Positions 45,829 through 56,070 of a stretch of 64,000 nucleotides of DNA are shown here, in pieces. Numbering within the stretch: the stretch's first letter is position 1; each line of letters begins with the position of its first letter. The notes beneath the pieces are model-generated. The model was not told where the DNA came from, ran no database searches, and saw only the letters and a program-made list of their open reading frames with translations. A program made the translations under genes and the position numbers. Source of the stretch: Chionoecetes opilio (Eukaryota; Arthropoda; Malacostraca; Decapoda; Majidae); NCBI GenBank assembly GCA_016584305.1, contig JACEEZ010001737.1, positions 42,339-106,338 of the forward strand. The letters run 5' to 3'.

Positions 45829-46848
45829 CAGGAGAACCTCGTTTATCCGGCACCCTCGGGGGGGAGCGCATGCCGGATAACTCATTTTGCCGTTGTTTTG
45901 AGAGTTACTCTTATGGAATCGCCCAAAATCCCAATAAATACTGTGGTTTCTGGAGGTTGTTGTTGTTGTTGTTTTAGGGCTGCGAGGATCTCTTGGGGAA
46001 CACTATGAGCCCTGGTGATGTCCTATGATGCTATCACAGGCGCGGTAGTTGACCTGTCTTCCTCAGGAAGGCACAGGTGAGGTGGATGACGGCGTGTTGC
46101 CGAGAGGGGGGAACGCCAGCTGCCGCTAGCAGGATGGGCAGGTTCACCACTAGCGAAGGTGGTGACGTTCAGGGCGAGGAGTTGAGAATGTAGCACTACA
46201 CGGTGTGAGTGGAAGCGCGGACACTGCAGCAGAAAGTGTTCAATAGTCTCAGGAAAATTCATGCACCAAGGGCAGTGGGGGTCAGGGGACAGACGGAGGT
46301 GATGCAGGTGAGCTGTGAGTGTCGTGTGCCCCAGGCGGAGGCGGGTGAGTGACATCCAGGACGCGGGACTTTTTCCGTATCCACGGCTAGGGGGATGAGT
46401 CACTGCGGTATTGGCCCATGGAGGTGATGCGGAGGGCATCGCCGAGTGTGTGAGATGAGGGAGATGAGGCATGTGGCTGTGGAGAGCGGCAGAGGGAAGG
46501 GTGTCGTGTTTACATCTGTTAAGGCCATCCTGGCAGCAGAATCAGCCACCTCGTTGCTTGGGATACCAGCGTGGGAGGGAACCCACTGGAAGGCGATCTC
46601 CCACCCCTCATTGGTAAGGTGAAGGGCCCTCTGGATGGTGTGGACGAGGGACGTAGAGGATCATGGATGGTGGGAGAGGAGGAGTTAGAGTGAGGAGAGG
46701 GAGTCTGTGTAGACCACAGCCTTGCCCAACTAAATTTCTGCCGATTTTCTCAGTTTTTGAAATAATTATACCTAATTAATGCCTGGGTCGATTAGTGCCG
46801 TTGTTTTGAGGCTGCCGTTGTTTTAAATGCCGGTTAAATGAGGTTCTC

Positions 46849-46851
<3 letters not shown>
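45829..46851. mobile_element. Pogo/Tigger-like composite element, complete copy (1023 bp)
   Basis: Left TIR CAGGAGAACCTCGTTTATCC and reverse-complemented right TIR CAGGAGAACCTCATTTAACC, both continuing GGCA, with TA on each side. It holds a retrotransposon 3' fragment between two TTTCTG copies (45947-45952 and 46735-46740) and no transposase. The same internal junction is present in the partial copy at 1-683. Confidence 0.85.
45953..46734 (-). pseudogene. RNase H and C-terminal Cys-rich part of a non-LTR retrotransposon
   Basis: Minus strand: an RNase H half (WEIAFQWVPSHAGIPSNEVA, then DSAARM) followed by LTRLRLGHTTLTAHLHHLRL and CPWCMNFPETIEHFLLQCPR. The latter is the CPxC...HxxxxC zinc-binding tail seen after RNase H in I/R1-type elements. 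The 3' end is an (AAC)n-type tail (GTTGTTGTTGTTGTT on plus at 45957). TTTCTG on both sides is a plausible target duplication. Frameshifts and a stop after the YTDSLSSL block break it. Confidence 0.75.
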
Positions 46852-46897
<46 letters not shown>

Positions 46898-46915
46898 ATA
46901 CGTATATTATATATA

Positions 46916-48205
46916 ATACTGCTAACACTGTACTGTGATCTGTATCTCTGCATGTTATTTACATTTTAGTTTGGGCATTTAGTCTGGGGCAAGTAGCAGC
47001 TGTGGCTTTACAAACAGGTCACAATTTCAAACACTGCAACAGCTGCTTCAAGACTGGCGCGACGTGAGGCGACAGCGGGGAGCAACGACTTACGTTGGAA
47101 GTGTTGCGACCGAATCCAGGATCAGGACACGTCATTGAAGCTCCCGTCGCGAAAGCTGGCACCCTGCGAAACCCTCCCCCCACTGGCGTAGCTAGGTATC
47201 TATCAATTGGGGGGGGGGGGGCATAGCTGAGTATGGGGGGGCACTAGGCAAGCGGAGCTCCGGGGCATTCTGATGCCACATAAAAGGGTATTCGGACATA
47301 TCGTCAGTCTCAGGTCCAAGCAGATTATGGCAGCCATGGGGGGGTAGTGGGGGGGCACCTTGGGGTGCTCCAGATTCTCAAGTGGGGGCACATAGCCACG
47401 CCACTGGCTATAGCCGATCTGACGTTATATAAGGTAGAAAGATAACAACCAACAGCTACCATGACTTTGCAGGGAGGACTAAACAACCTCAAATCACACG
47501 GAAGCTCTCCCCTCCCTCCCTCCCTCTCCCACTCACAGTAGCGCCGCCAGGACATGGTGACTGGGGTGGCCAAGGTTGGACACAGATCTAGTATGGGGTG
47601 GCCATGGCATAACCGTTGAAAAGAAATGGTTGCATTTTCATTAGACCGCTGATTCAAATCTGGGGTGGCCAATGAATGAGATTAATTTTTCAGGGGTGGC
47701 CGTAGCCCCCTAGATCCACCACTGTTCACTCATTCCTCTTACTCCCTGCCTTTCTCTCTCTACTACCTTACGCTGCACAAATATGAAGTAAAGCAACAGA
47801 ATAACGCGTTGTTTGGCCAAAAATCTTCCTCTTCCTCCTCCCAGCTGCCTGCACACACGCCCTGCCTCCTCGCTGGCTCGCTCTCGACTGTCGCTCGTCC
47901 CGGAATACTCAAGGAACTCAACACTGCTTCGAAACTAAACCTTTCCCTTATTTCCTTCACATGTCCTGACTTGTTGAGCTTTGGCCAATAATTCTTGACC
48001 TGTAACGTTATCCAAATCTTAAATGTTAGTAAATGGGAGTTAGTATTAGTGTTGGTATAGTTTTGTAGTATTTTTTAAAGCTTATATTGATAGTGTTCGT
48101 TAGTGCTTCGAACTCGTTAACAACGTCGCAAATGATTGTGGGTAGGATATCATTTTCTTCTTCTTTTTTTTGCTACGTAGTTTGTGGGTTGTTAAAGGAC
48201 TGGAT
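46916..48205. repeat. Direct segmental duplication, copy 2
   Basis: Near-identical to 43741-45235 except for the single-unit CT-rich segment and some indels. Order and orientation are the same. The pogo-like composite lies between the copies. Confidence 0.85.
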
Positions 48206-48218
48206 TGCTTTGTAAGCA

Positions 48219-48284
48219 GTGGCGTATACATAGGATTCTCATGGGGGGGGGGTACGTGCCCCTCCGTAGCTACGCCACTGCCTC
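48219..48284. mobile_element. Very short hairpin MITE
   Basis: CAGTGGCGTATACATAGG at the left and CCGTAGCTACGCCACTG at the right form inverted ends over 66 bases around a G run. The ends resemble those of the 44003-44234 MITE. Confidence 0.5.
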
Positions 48285-48599
48285 CCCTTCTCTCTCACTC
48301 CCGTCAATAAAGATTAAGAATTTTGTATTTCTATGAAAAATTGGTAATGAATGCAGAAATTCCTGACATTTTTCGAGAATTTTCAAAATTCCCCCCGGAC
48401 GCTGATTTTGACACCAAGTTTCCGGACATGTCCGGGAAATTCCGGACATATGGCAACCCTACTGTAGTACAATCTGATAAGGCTTACTGCTTATCATACA
48501 GGATTTACAAAGGACAAAGTTACTATGTACAGTAAAAGTCTTATAACTCGGCACTGTATAACTCGGAATTTGATATAACTCGGCATGGCAAGGACAAAT

Positions 48600-49299
48600 A
48601 AATTTTTTTTTTTTTTTTTTTTAATTAATTAATAATTATTATTATTTTTTTATTTTTTTTACACACCTATGCCTATAGCGCGTTTAGGCAGTGAGCTACA
48701 GGGGTGGGATGGTAGGCCCTGGAGGCTCACTCGAGGGCTGTGATGGTTGGCCCTCGCCCGTGGTGGCGCAGGCAGGATTGTTATAGTGACGCCCAGGGCC
48801 GGATCAAGAGCTGTGGGGGCCCGGGGGCTCAGCTTTTGTGGGGGCCCTATATTCGCACGAAAATTAGCACTTTCGTGGTATTTTTGAGGCCTATGTTTGG
48901 CAAAGAACTATTAATGCATAGACTGGTATTCAGAGATAAAGGATGAACAGAGACAGGCAAATATGTTTTGGTTTTGTAACTTGCCAATGTTTTTAATATT
49001 ACTGCTTAAAGCTAATATACATATGGTGGGGCCCTTTGGTGGGGGCCCTTGGCTAGAGCCCCGTAGCCCCCCCTTAATCTGGCCCTGGACTGACGCCTGT
49101 GATTAGAGGCTCATGCCGCCCCCTGTGTCCTCCCATGCACTCAAAGTCGAAGGTAGAGTTAATGAACAGGGCATGTGGGTGTTCTTAGGCCACTCGACGG
49201 TGCAGAAAGATTTCAAGTGGATTTATGGGTCTAACTCGGGATCGAACTCGGGTCTTCGAGAACGCCACCCGGTGACGCTAACCACTCTGCTACCGCCTC
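48600..49299 (-). repeat. tRNA-derived SINE nested in the Tigger element
   Basis: Minus-strand head GAGGCGGTAGCAGAGTGGTT (A box TAGCAGAGTGG) and GAGTTCGATCCC (B box) resemble tRNA. The body continues leftward to an A-rich tail seen as a T run at 48602-48622. It is interrupted by a MITE at 48793-49088. Confidence 0.65.
48793..49088. mobile_element. hAT-like MITE nested in the SINE
   Basis: Starts CCAGGGCCGGATCAAG; the reverse complement of the end is CCAGGGCCAGATTAAG. Flanks AGTGACGC (48785-48792) and ACTGACGC (49089-49096) match at seven of eight bases, an 8-bp target duplication as in hAT elements. No coding region. Confidence 0.75.
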
Positions 49300-49487
49300 A
49301 CCTAATACATCTCATGGTTTTTCACTCGGCATATCATGCCCTCACAACCTCTTGTGTGAACATGTAAACAGAAAGTCGGCAAAAATAATGTATCTCGGCA
49401 TGTTATATTGATGTTATAACTGCATCTCTTCGCTTACACTCGGCATATCGTCAGTCGCATAAAGTCGTATTTTTGTCCTTTTGATCT

Positions 49488-49697
49488 TTTCCTGCAGGCT
49501 CAGGCTCTTCAATTTCATTCCCTTCCTGCTGGAGACACCATTGCGTGATGGAGCTGACATCTTGAAATACAGTACTGTATGATGTAATCCCAAAACACGT
49601 AAAATAGGTGGCAAATTAAAGCAAAGATCAGGACCCAGTGCGTAGGCTGCGCCGTGTTTTTGTCGTCCAAGCACCGTCTTGGATTACGAATCCCAAT
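49488..49697 (-). repeat. Inverted copy of the Tigger 5' coding exon
   Basis: The minus strand gives ATG (49560) MSAPSRNGVSSRKGMKLKSL followed by SLQEK, nearly the same as the plus copy; the two arms face each other over a spacer of about 140 bases. Confidence 0.75.
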
Positions 49698-49975
49698 CCA
49701 ATAACACTTGCTGAAATGTGTGTTATACTACTTTGTGATATTGTTTGCAATGTTTTGCATTGATTATTATTGCGGCTCCTACCAAGCTTGTTGTGTTTTT
49801 GAAGCAGAAACCAATCCTTTTTCAATTTCGACAAAAAATGGAATTCGTATCCAAGTGCTTGGACGACATAAACACGGCTCAGCTGACAGCCTACACGCTC
49901 GTTCCCGACCTTTGCTTTACTTTGCCACCTATTTTACGTGTTTTGGGATTACATCATACAGTACTGTATATCAAG

Positions 49976-50144
49976 ATGTCAGCTCCATCACGCAAGGGTG
50001 TCTCCAGCAGGAAGGGAATGAAATTGAAGAGCCTGAGCCTACAGGAAAAGGTGAAAGTGCTGGCAAGGATGGATGCAGGTGCGTCCATGTGTGCTATTTG
50101 TGCTGAGTTTGATATCAAATCCAGCACATTCTACCCGTTCACTG
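49976..50144 (+). pseudogene. Tigger/CENP-B-type HTH exon of transposase (fragment)
   Basis: ATG 49976 opens MSAPSRKGVSSRKGMKLKSL, then SLQEKVKVLARMDAGASMCA and ICAEFDIKSSTFYPFTG. This follows the pogo/CENP-B N-terminal helix-turn-helix pattern (LSLxEKxxVLxxxxxGxSxxxIxxEFxIxxSTxY). A strong donor, ACTG|GTAAGT, ends it at 50144, but the rest of the transposase is missing and only the element end follows. Confidence 0.65.
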
Positions 50145-50403
50145 GTAAGTGTACTTTGTATGCTTTTACAGTACTGTATTTACATATTTTTTTTTTTTTT
50201 TTTAACCCATATCAGAGGAGGACATTGCATAACTCGCAAGGGCCAGAGCCCCTATCATGCCGACTTATAAGGCTTTTACTGTATCTCTGACTACGGTTCC
50301 CGGGAACTGCCCTAATGGGATGGCCTGACAGAGGCGGCTCCGTTGAGCGCTGTCCCTGCACACCCTATCCTCAAGTGACATCAGTCCACATCCATCTTGA
50401 CTA

Positions 50404-50598
50404 TAGTCGCTGCACGTTAAGCTGGTGAAAATTGGGACCTCTCACTCCCCCCTTCCGAACACACGGGATTGGCTGAGGTGTTGGGGGTTTAGGGCGGAAC
50501 TTGGGAGTAAGACATTCTCACCCAACACCTCAGCCAATCCCGTGGGTTCGGAAGGGGGGAGTAAAGGGGCCCAATTTTTGCCAACTTAACGTGCAGCG

Positions 50599-50602
<4 letters not shown>
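50404..50602. mobile_element. Hairpin MITE with about 85-bp TIRs
   Basis: GTCGCTGCACGTTAAGCTGG through CCTTCCGAACACACGGGATT to GGCTGAGGTGTTGGG is mirrored at the right side, ending CTTAACGTGCAGCGAT, with TA at both ends. The spacer is about 30 bases. Each arm contains GATTGGCTGAGG, an inverted CCAAT motif. Confidence 0.85.

Positions 50603-50641
<39 letters not shown>
50602..50641. repeat. AT microsatellite
   Basis: (TA)n directly abutting the hairpin MITE. Confidence 0.95.
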
Positions 50642-50643
<2 letters not shown>

Positions 50644-51009
50644 CTGTAACTCATTAGGACCATTGTGAGGGTTGATGAATGCCTCTCTGCCTCACAATCA
50701 TCTCATCATAATCTTCCTGTTTAACCGTCAGATTTTCCCATAATATCTTGAGGTTAGACGGTCGATGATACGCTTCCAATTCTATTGTCAGCGTTCATCA
50801 TTTAAATTTGCGGCATGAGTTTTACGCCCTGGATGCTCTTCCTGACAGCCTCAGCAGTGACAGGCAACCCCAGTTTTGGGCTGAGGGCCTAGGTGGATTG
50901 CCTACCATGGCTAACAAGCTCCACCTGCTATGCAAGAATATATTGGCTAATGCTGCTTATACTTACATAATTAATTGTGTGGTGTCCTGTTATGACGATG
51001 GTGATGGGT

Positions 51010-51190
51010 GACGGTAGGTTGGATAAATATAGTGAAACTGTTGGGCAAATCTAGCGTGAGGTTGGGTAAGGTAGGATGGGGTGGGGTAGGTAAGGCAAGG
51101 TAGGGTAAAACGGGATAAATCTGGAATGGGTAGGCTATGGAAGGGAAAGGCAGGATAGGGTAGGATTGGGTAAGGCTGGGCAGGACAAAA
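51010..51190. repeat. G-rich degenerate GGTAGG/GGTAAGG tract
   Basis: Repeated words GGTAGG, GGGTAAGG and TAGGGTAGG over about 180 bases on the plus strand. It resembles degenerate arthropod telomere-like (TTAGG) sequence but has no clean array. Confidence 0.5.
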
Positions 51191-51332
51191 TGCAACCATA
51201 ACTAACAGCAACAAAAGATCCAGAATGACACACCTCTATAATTAACAAAGCAATACTACAGTACTACATCTAATAACATAATGCAAAACTAAATATCAAT
51301 AAGTAACAAAAATTTCCACTTGCCTCCATAGC

Positions 51333-51470
51333 TCAACCATTTCCTCGATAAATCCGGTTTTCCTCCATGTTCACCGTTTTGCAGTAACCCGCGTCGCTCC
51401 TGTCCTCCAATGATGCCATGGGAGGGAGCACGTCAAAAGATGCCGCACAACCTTGGGTAAAGACAAAATT
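51333..51470 (-). other. Weak exon candidate
   Basis: On the minus strand TTTGTCTTTACCCAAG precedes an open stretch CAASFDVLPPMASLEDRSDA, and in the next frame WRKTGFIEEMVELWR precedes GCAAGT. The second phrase faintly recalls the start of MADF domains, but a frame change and a stop lie between the two. It could be a decayed exon. Confidence 0.2.
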
Positions 51471-51776
51471 AGGACCAAATGATATCCAAGCACTCACTTT
51501 ACATAATAAAACCAAAGCTACTCACATAAAACAATACCTAACATTTGGAGATACGTAAGCATATTGGGTACCAGTGGCGCACCGAAGGGGACGCCAAGGG
51601 GGCCATGCCTCCCCCCCCCCCCGAAATTTACTTCCTTGTAAGAAATCAGAATACACTAACAGTCAGTTAAAAGAAAATTAGTTGAATGGAAATTGAAAAT
51701 GACACACACGACATAACAGTCACATCTACACACAAACAGACACAGCCACTCAACTTCCTCATCCCAGTTTATAGTA

Positions 51777-51990
51777 TTAACCCCTTGAGGCCCAGAACGT
51801 AATTTCCATTGTAATTTGGCTATCATTAGACAATTTTTAGTGAATATAAGCAATATTTTATAGATATGACCTGTTTAGTGTTCTTGTCGACTAACTAATT
51901 TGGTATATTAAGTGACCTTTCGTAAATTTCCTTATTTACAACAGACAATTTTTTTATGGCAAAGGAAAGATCTGGGCGTGAAGGGGTTAA
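51777..51990 (-). mobile_element. piggyBac-like MITE, copy 3
   Basis: TTAA CCCCTTGAGGCCCAGAACG ... GATCTGGGCGTGAAGGGG TTAA: clean inverted ends (CCCCTTGAGGCCCAGA / CCCCTTCACGCCCAGA) and TTAA at both sides. This copy best defines the family. Confidence 0.85.
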
Positions 51991-52604
51991 GGGGGTTAAG
52001 GCAACCCAAGCAATTTTGGGCAAAAATATCACTTTCTATGATACTGTGTTTTCGGAGAACGTGATGTGTGCGCGATGCCATGGTGGGCTATTTTAACACT
52101 GGCGAGAGGCTTTAAGCCTTTTAAATCTGTTAAATGCCCTAACATTTAAAGGTCATGAAGAAGAATCAGGTACTTTGCGCGAGATAACGAACTGAATTGC
52201 ATTTGTGATAGCGGATTTGCAGGAGTCAGTGAAAAGTGGCAATGCTTCACCATAGACCTTAATAATTTATATGTGAAAAAATAGATAAAACAACGAAAAT
52301 TAAGATAAGACGACTCAGTAGGATAGAAACTTATAAGCAACAACATATATGAAGGAACATCAGTGTCACAAAAACTACAATGGCAAATCTGGTGCAATGG
52401 AAACAGTGGCAGCTGTAAGACTGGCAGAGGTCGACGTCGTATGGCTTCAAATACTCAGTTTTCATTGGGGACGGGGACTCGAGTGCCTACAAAGCTGTGT
52501 GTGATCTTTAAGATGGCTAAGCTATGCCTGCTATGCCCTTAGTAATTATGAAATTTATATTTGTATAAACCATAATGCCTTATTTTTTGTATTATATAGA
52601 GTTG
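51991..52604. other. Unassigned sequence
   Basis: No exon, repeat boundary or RNA structure that I can support. Confidence 0.4.
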
Positions 52605-53169
52605 AATAAGTAAATAAAACGTCATTTATAAAATTATATCACCATCAAAAAGAGGGAGGAGGAGAAATGTAATGTTTGAATAAAAAGCCTTGTAACTCAA
52701 AACTAGTTTTTTCTTACTTCAACTCGATATGGCATGACTTCCACTACTCTGATTGCCGGTCTGCTTGCATTTCTGAATAGAACATAGTAAGATCTACATT
52801 TGCAAGCATGGATGTAAATACATGTCTCATACGTTGGTCAAAAAAGGGGCTTAAACAATAAAAAACGAGAAAAAGACAGTAAGCTAAAAAAAAAAATCGT
52901 AATTTTATACTAACACATGTAACAACTTCCCGATGCTTGCAAATGTAGAGTAATGCCTAATATACACAATGCATGAAAATAAAAGCTTATTGATTAATAG
53001 TGTCTCCAATATAGGCACTTTAATAACTGCAAAAATACTGTTTTTTTCTATTTTTTTTCGAAAAAAATATAATAAAAAAAAACTATTCATCATATAGTAA
53101 CAAAATTTCTCACAGATAAATAGCATAGTGATATGGATAGGCTGGTTTAGTCTCCGTTGAGATTATCCT

Positions 53170-53285
53170 AAAAATAGAAAACTTGGGTTGCCCCCTTATG
53201 CAAATGCACCAACCCCTAGTCTGAATGCACCATGTACGTATCAGGTCCCAATGCACCACAAACCTGGTCCTAATGCACCACTCTA
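53170..53285. repeat. AATGCACCA motif cluster
   Basis: AATGCACCA occurs four times at irregular 25-35 base spacing here and again near 55000. The paralogous copy at 58085-58165 keeps most of them. No function recognised. Confidence 0.6.
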
Positions 53286-53299
53286 GGCGGCTTTTTGCT

Positions 53300-54925
53300 A
53301 CTTCTTTTGTAATGCCCGTTATTCAGGAGAGTAGTATGAGATTATATCATATAATTCCCGAGTTATGTCTCGTAAGCAGTTCACTTTGTTAGTTTCACGG
53401 GTGAGTCATCGCCCTTCTTTCTTATCCGCCATTTTTTCTCATCTTCCTTCCTACCGCCATTTCTTTCTTCTTTCCCTCTTTCATTCTCCCCCCCCCCGAC
53501 ATGCCGGTTGCGAGTCAAAATTCGTGGAATAATTATTCCGCGATCAGTGATAACTAATGGATTCAAATCTTTTCATCCTCCCCCAACCATCCTATCAGAT
53601 CAAGGAACACTCCTAGATTCTTAATGTCTTTCAAAATAGTCCCCATAGTGACAGATCACGTTCATAAATGGATGTCTTAGTAAAGTTATATGCTAAATTG
53701 AAAGTCTACCAAATTTCCATACACACTTCCATACCCTCTCGCTTCAGAATACGCGTTCGGACCTTTGACATGTAAAGTAATCACACCCTCCTCGGATATT
53801 AGATTAAACATATTAAATTCTTCTATATCAAAGTAACAGGTCTGTATTATAGGCAGCCTTTTCTTAGGTACACGAGTTTCATTATTTAATTAGTTATTTC
53901 GGGATTATAAGCTATTCATTTGAGGTCACGTCTAGACCATTCAAACAATTCCCCTTTTTTCTGCCGCGGGCTCTGGGTAACTCGTGAGACACCAGTCTCA
54001 TCTCCACCCTCCCGCAGGTAAGACGCACGACGTTCGCTCCTGTTTTCTCCCCCCCCCCTTTCCTTGTTATAATATTGTTATCTATATTTCCAAATATGGG
54101 TACCGATGTTTAGTTTTCACTAACGTAACGGAGACCTGCCCCATCCTTATAATTATTATTAACGAGTCTCATCTCCACCCTCCCGCAGAGAGAGAGGCTT
54201 CGACGGGAGTGTCTCGCTCCTTCCTCCCCAGGCCACATGGTACAGTGAATCCCCACACCAACTCATTACTCTCACATTTTCTCCCCTATATATATATATA
54301 TATTCCATGTATACCTATAGTGCTCAGTTGATACGGACATAGGTGGTAGTTCTAAGAATGATTCTGTGAGGGAGGTTATGCTCTAAAGAAGCTTGCCCGT
54401 TCCAGATTAGAGTTTATGTATGTGTCTAAGGTCTCAAACAGAAATAATGTTTCATGGTGAATAAATAGGATGATGTTTCAAATATAGTTCTTGTGTTTAT
54501 TATAAAAACCCCAGGTGATTATTCTGTGTTAGGACAGTAATTCCCCACACTTCCAAAAGATTCAGCCTTACTCGGTATAGTTCCACGTATCAATCACGAC
54601 TACCAAGATAAATCTAATCTTAATACTATTCAAACGCGCCCAGGGAGTAACCCAGAGAACTACTCGCCTGAGCTGGTGGCAGCACCCCCTTAACTCATAC
54701 CCTGTTCCCTTAACCTAAACCCCTACCCCTTCCCCTTAAATTCATCCCCCATTTCAGTACTCTCCGCAGTGAGAAGTGTTCATACTATAATCACATAGTG
54801 AAGTCATAAGACTAAGTTAAATTCTCAATTCAAGTTGTAATCAAATGAAAAATCATAATCAATTAATATCATTCAAGTAACATTGACCAGGTATAAACTC
54901 CCCATAGGAGTTTCTGGCAACACAC
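53300..54925. mobile_element. Insertion of unknown type, about 1.6 kb
   Basis: Absent from the paralogous copy at 58185-58200. It contains two copies of GTCTCATCTCCACCCTCCCG (near 53996 and 54167), TATATATATATATATTCC and GAATAAATAGGATG. A retroelement long terminal repeat or solo LTR is possible, but I found no defined ends, duplication or coding region. Confidence 0.4.
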
Positions 54926-55547
54926 TTTTTTTTTTTTTGCCCTTGGCCAGTGATGTTATGTATAAGAAATACAATTAAAATAAAAAAAAATCCTTATGGT
55001 CCCAATGCACCAACTTAAGGCCAGTTGCTATTCAGGTGATATACTTTACTAGGGCTATTTGAAGGCACTGCCCAACCTTCCAGCCTCTCATATCAATAAT
55101 GCTTTTACCCAGCTGATAGACAGATGCCCTCAGACTGCTCAAGCACAGAAGCTCCATAAACTCCTCAACTACCTGTTATTAAATGTTAAATTAATTCTAT
55201 TTTCAATAAATGACCAAAATAGCTTCAGAAATGCACATATGTATATACAATAAAATACAGAAAAATTAGATATTAATTATAAAAGATGCTAAACTTCAGA
55301 AATCAATGGTGAATTAGATGAGAAATTAGAGGAAATCAATTTTTATACAGAATATGTTACGCTAGTACTTTACTAAATCAAATAAAGACTTGGAGCGTTT
55401 TGTTCACCTATAAAAGACTAAAATACAGATTAGTGATGGTTGTTTCAATGGTTAGGACTCCCCCATTACTTATTTTTGTGACCGCATTGTTTTGGGTATT
55501 TCTGGCTGCTAAAAATGGGTCTGGAGAGTTAACGAAAGGGTTTTATT

Positions 55548-55871
55548 CCAGTTTGACACCAAATTCACTTTGGTGGACTTAACTATTTTTTTGTGGTGAG
55601 TTTTGATGTGTTTTGAATCAATCTGCTAACCGTTTCTGTAACAAATAACTTTTTTTTTCTTAGTTAGGTAAAGGTTAAGTTAGGTAAACGTTAGGTTACG
55701 TATAGGTTCAATTTGTTTTTCAATGATCTTTGTCGCAAATCACTAAAAAAAAAAAAAAAAAAAAAAAGAAGTGATTTGCGACAAACGGTTAGCAGACTAA
55801 TTCAAAACACATCAAAACTCACCAGAATAAAAATAGTTTCGTCCACCAAAGTGAATTCGGTGTCAACCTGG
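55548..55871. mobile_element. Hairpin MITE with about 105-bp TIRs, copy 1
   Basis: CCAGTTTGACACCAAATTCA with CTTTGGTGGA, GAGTTTTGATGTGTTTTGAA and CTGCTAACCGTTT appears at the left and inverted at the right, ending GGTGTCAACCTGG. The centre has TTAGGTAAAGGTTAAG words and an A run. Confidence 0.85.
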
Positions 55872-56070
55872 AACTTTACCGACGAAAGATCTATAGTTAC
55901 GTCTCGGCATCAGTTCGGTAGTGGGCTTCCAAAGTCCTGGGATTCTTGCCTACATCATCGTGTAACTTTCTTCATTATGAGTTTTTTTAAACCCCATTTC
56001 CCATGGCGCATAATATAAGCGTTACTTGTACTACGTAAAGATTCTGGTTCGCGAAAATGCGAGTTCGAAG

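Larger units (their letters stand above)
48530..50281 (+). mobile_element. Pogo/Tigger element, 1752 bp, internally rearranged
   Basis: The left TIR CAGTAAAAGTCTTATAACTC and the reverse-complemented right TIR CAGTAAAAGCCTTATAAGTC both continue GGCA and are flanked by TA. It encodes the start of a CENP-B/Tigger-type DNA-binding domain, present twice head to head (49488-49697 minus, 49840-50055 plus). A SINE lies inside its left half. The DDE catalytic domain is absent. Confidence 0.85.
52605..56060. repeat. Duplicated block C, copy 1
   Basis: Collinear with 57435-59990: CATCAAAA...GGGAGGAGAAATGT, CTTCAACTCGATATG, the AATGCACCA cluster, TTTTGCCCTTGGCCAGTGAT, CAATAAATGACCAAAATAGC, a hairpin MITE and GTCGACGTCTCG-type tails. 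Relative to copy 2 it has an extra segment of about 1.6 kb (53300-54925) and lacks the Helitron. Confidence 0.85.

Noticed and set aside
51010..51190. Interstitial telomere array
   Set aside because: Words such as GGTAGG and GGTAAGG recur, but no perfect TTAGG run exists.
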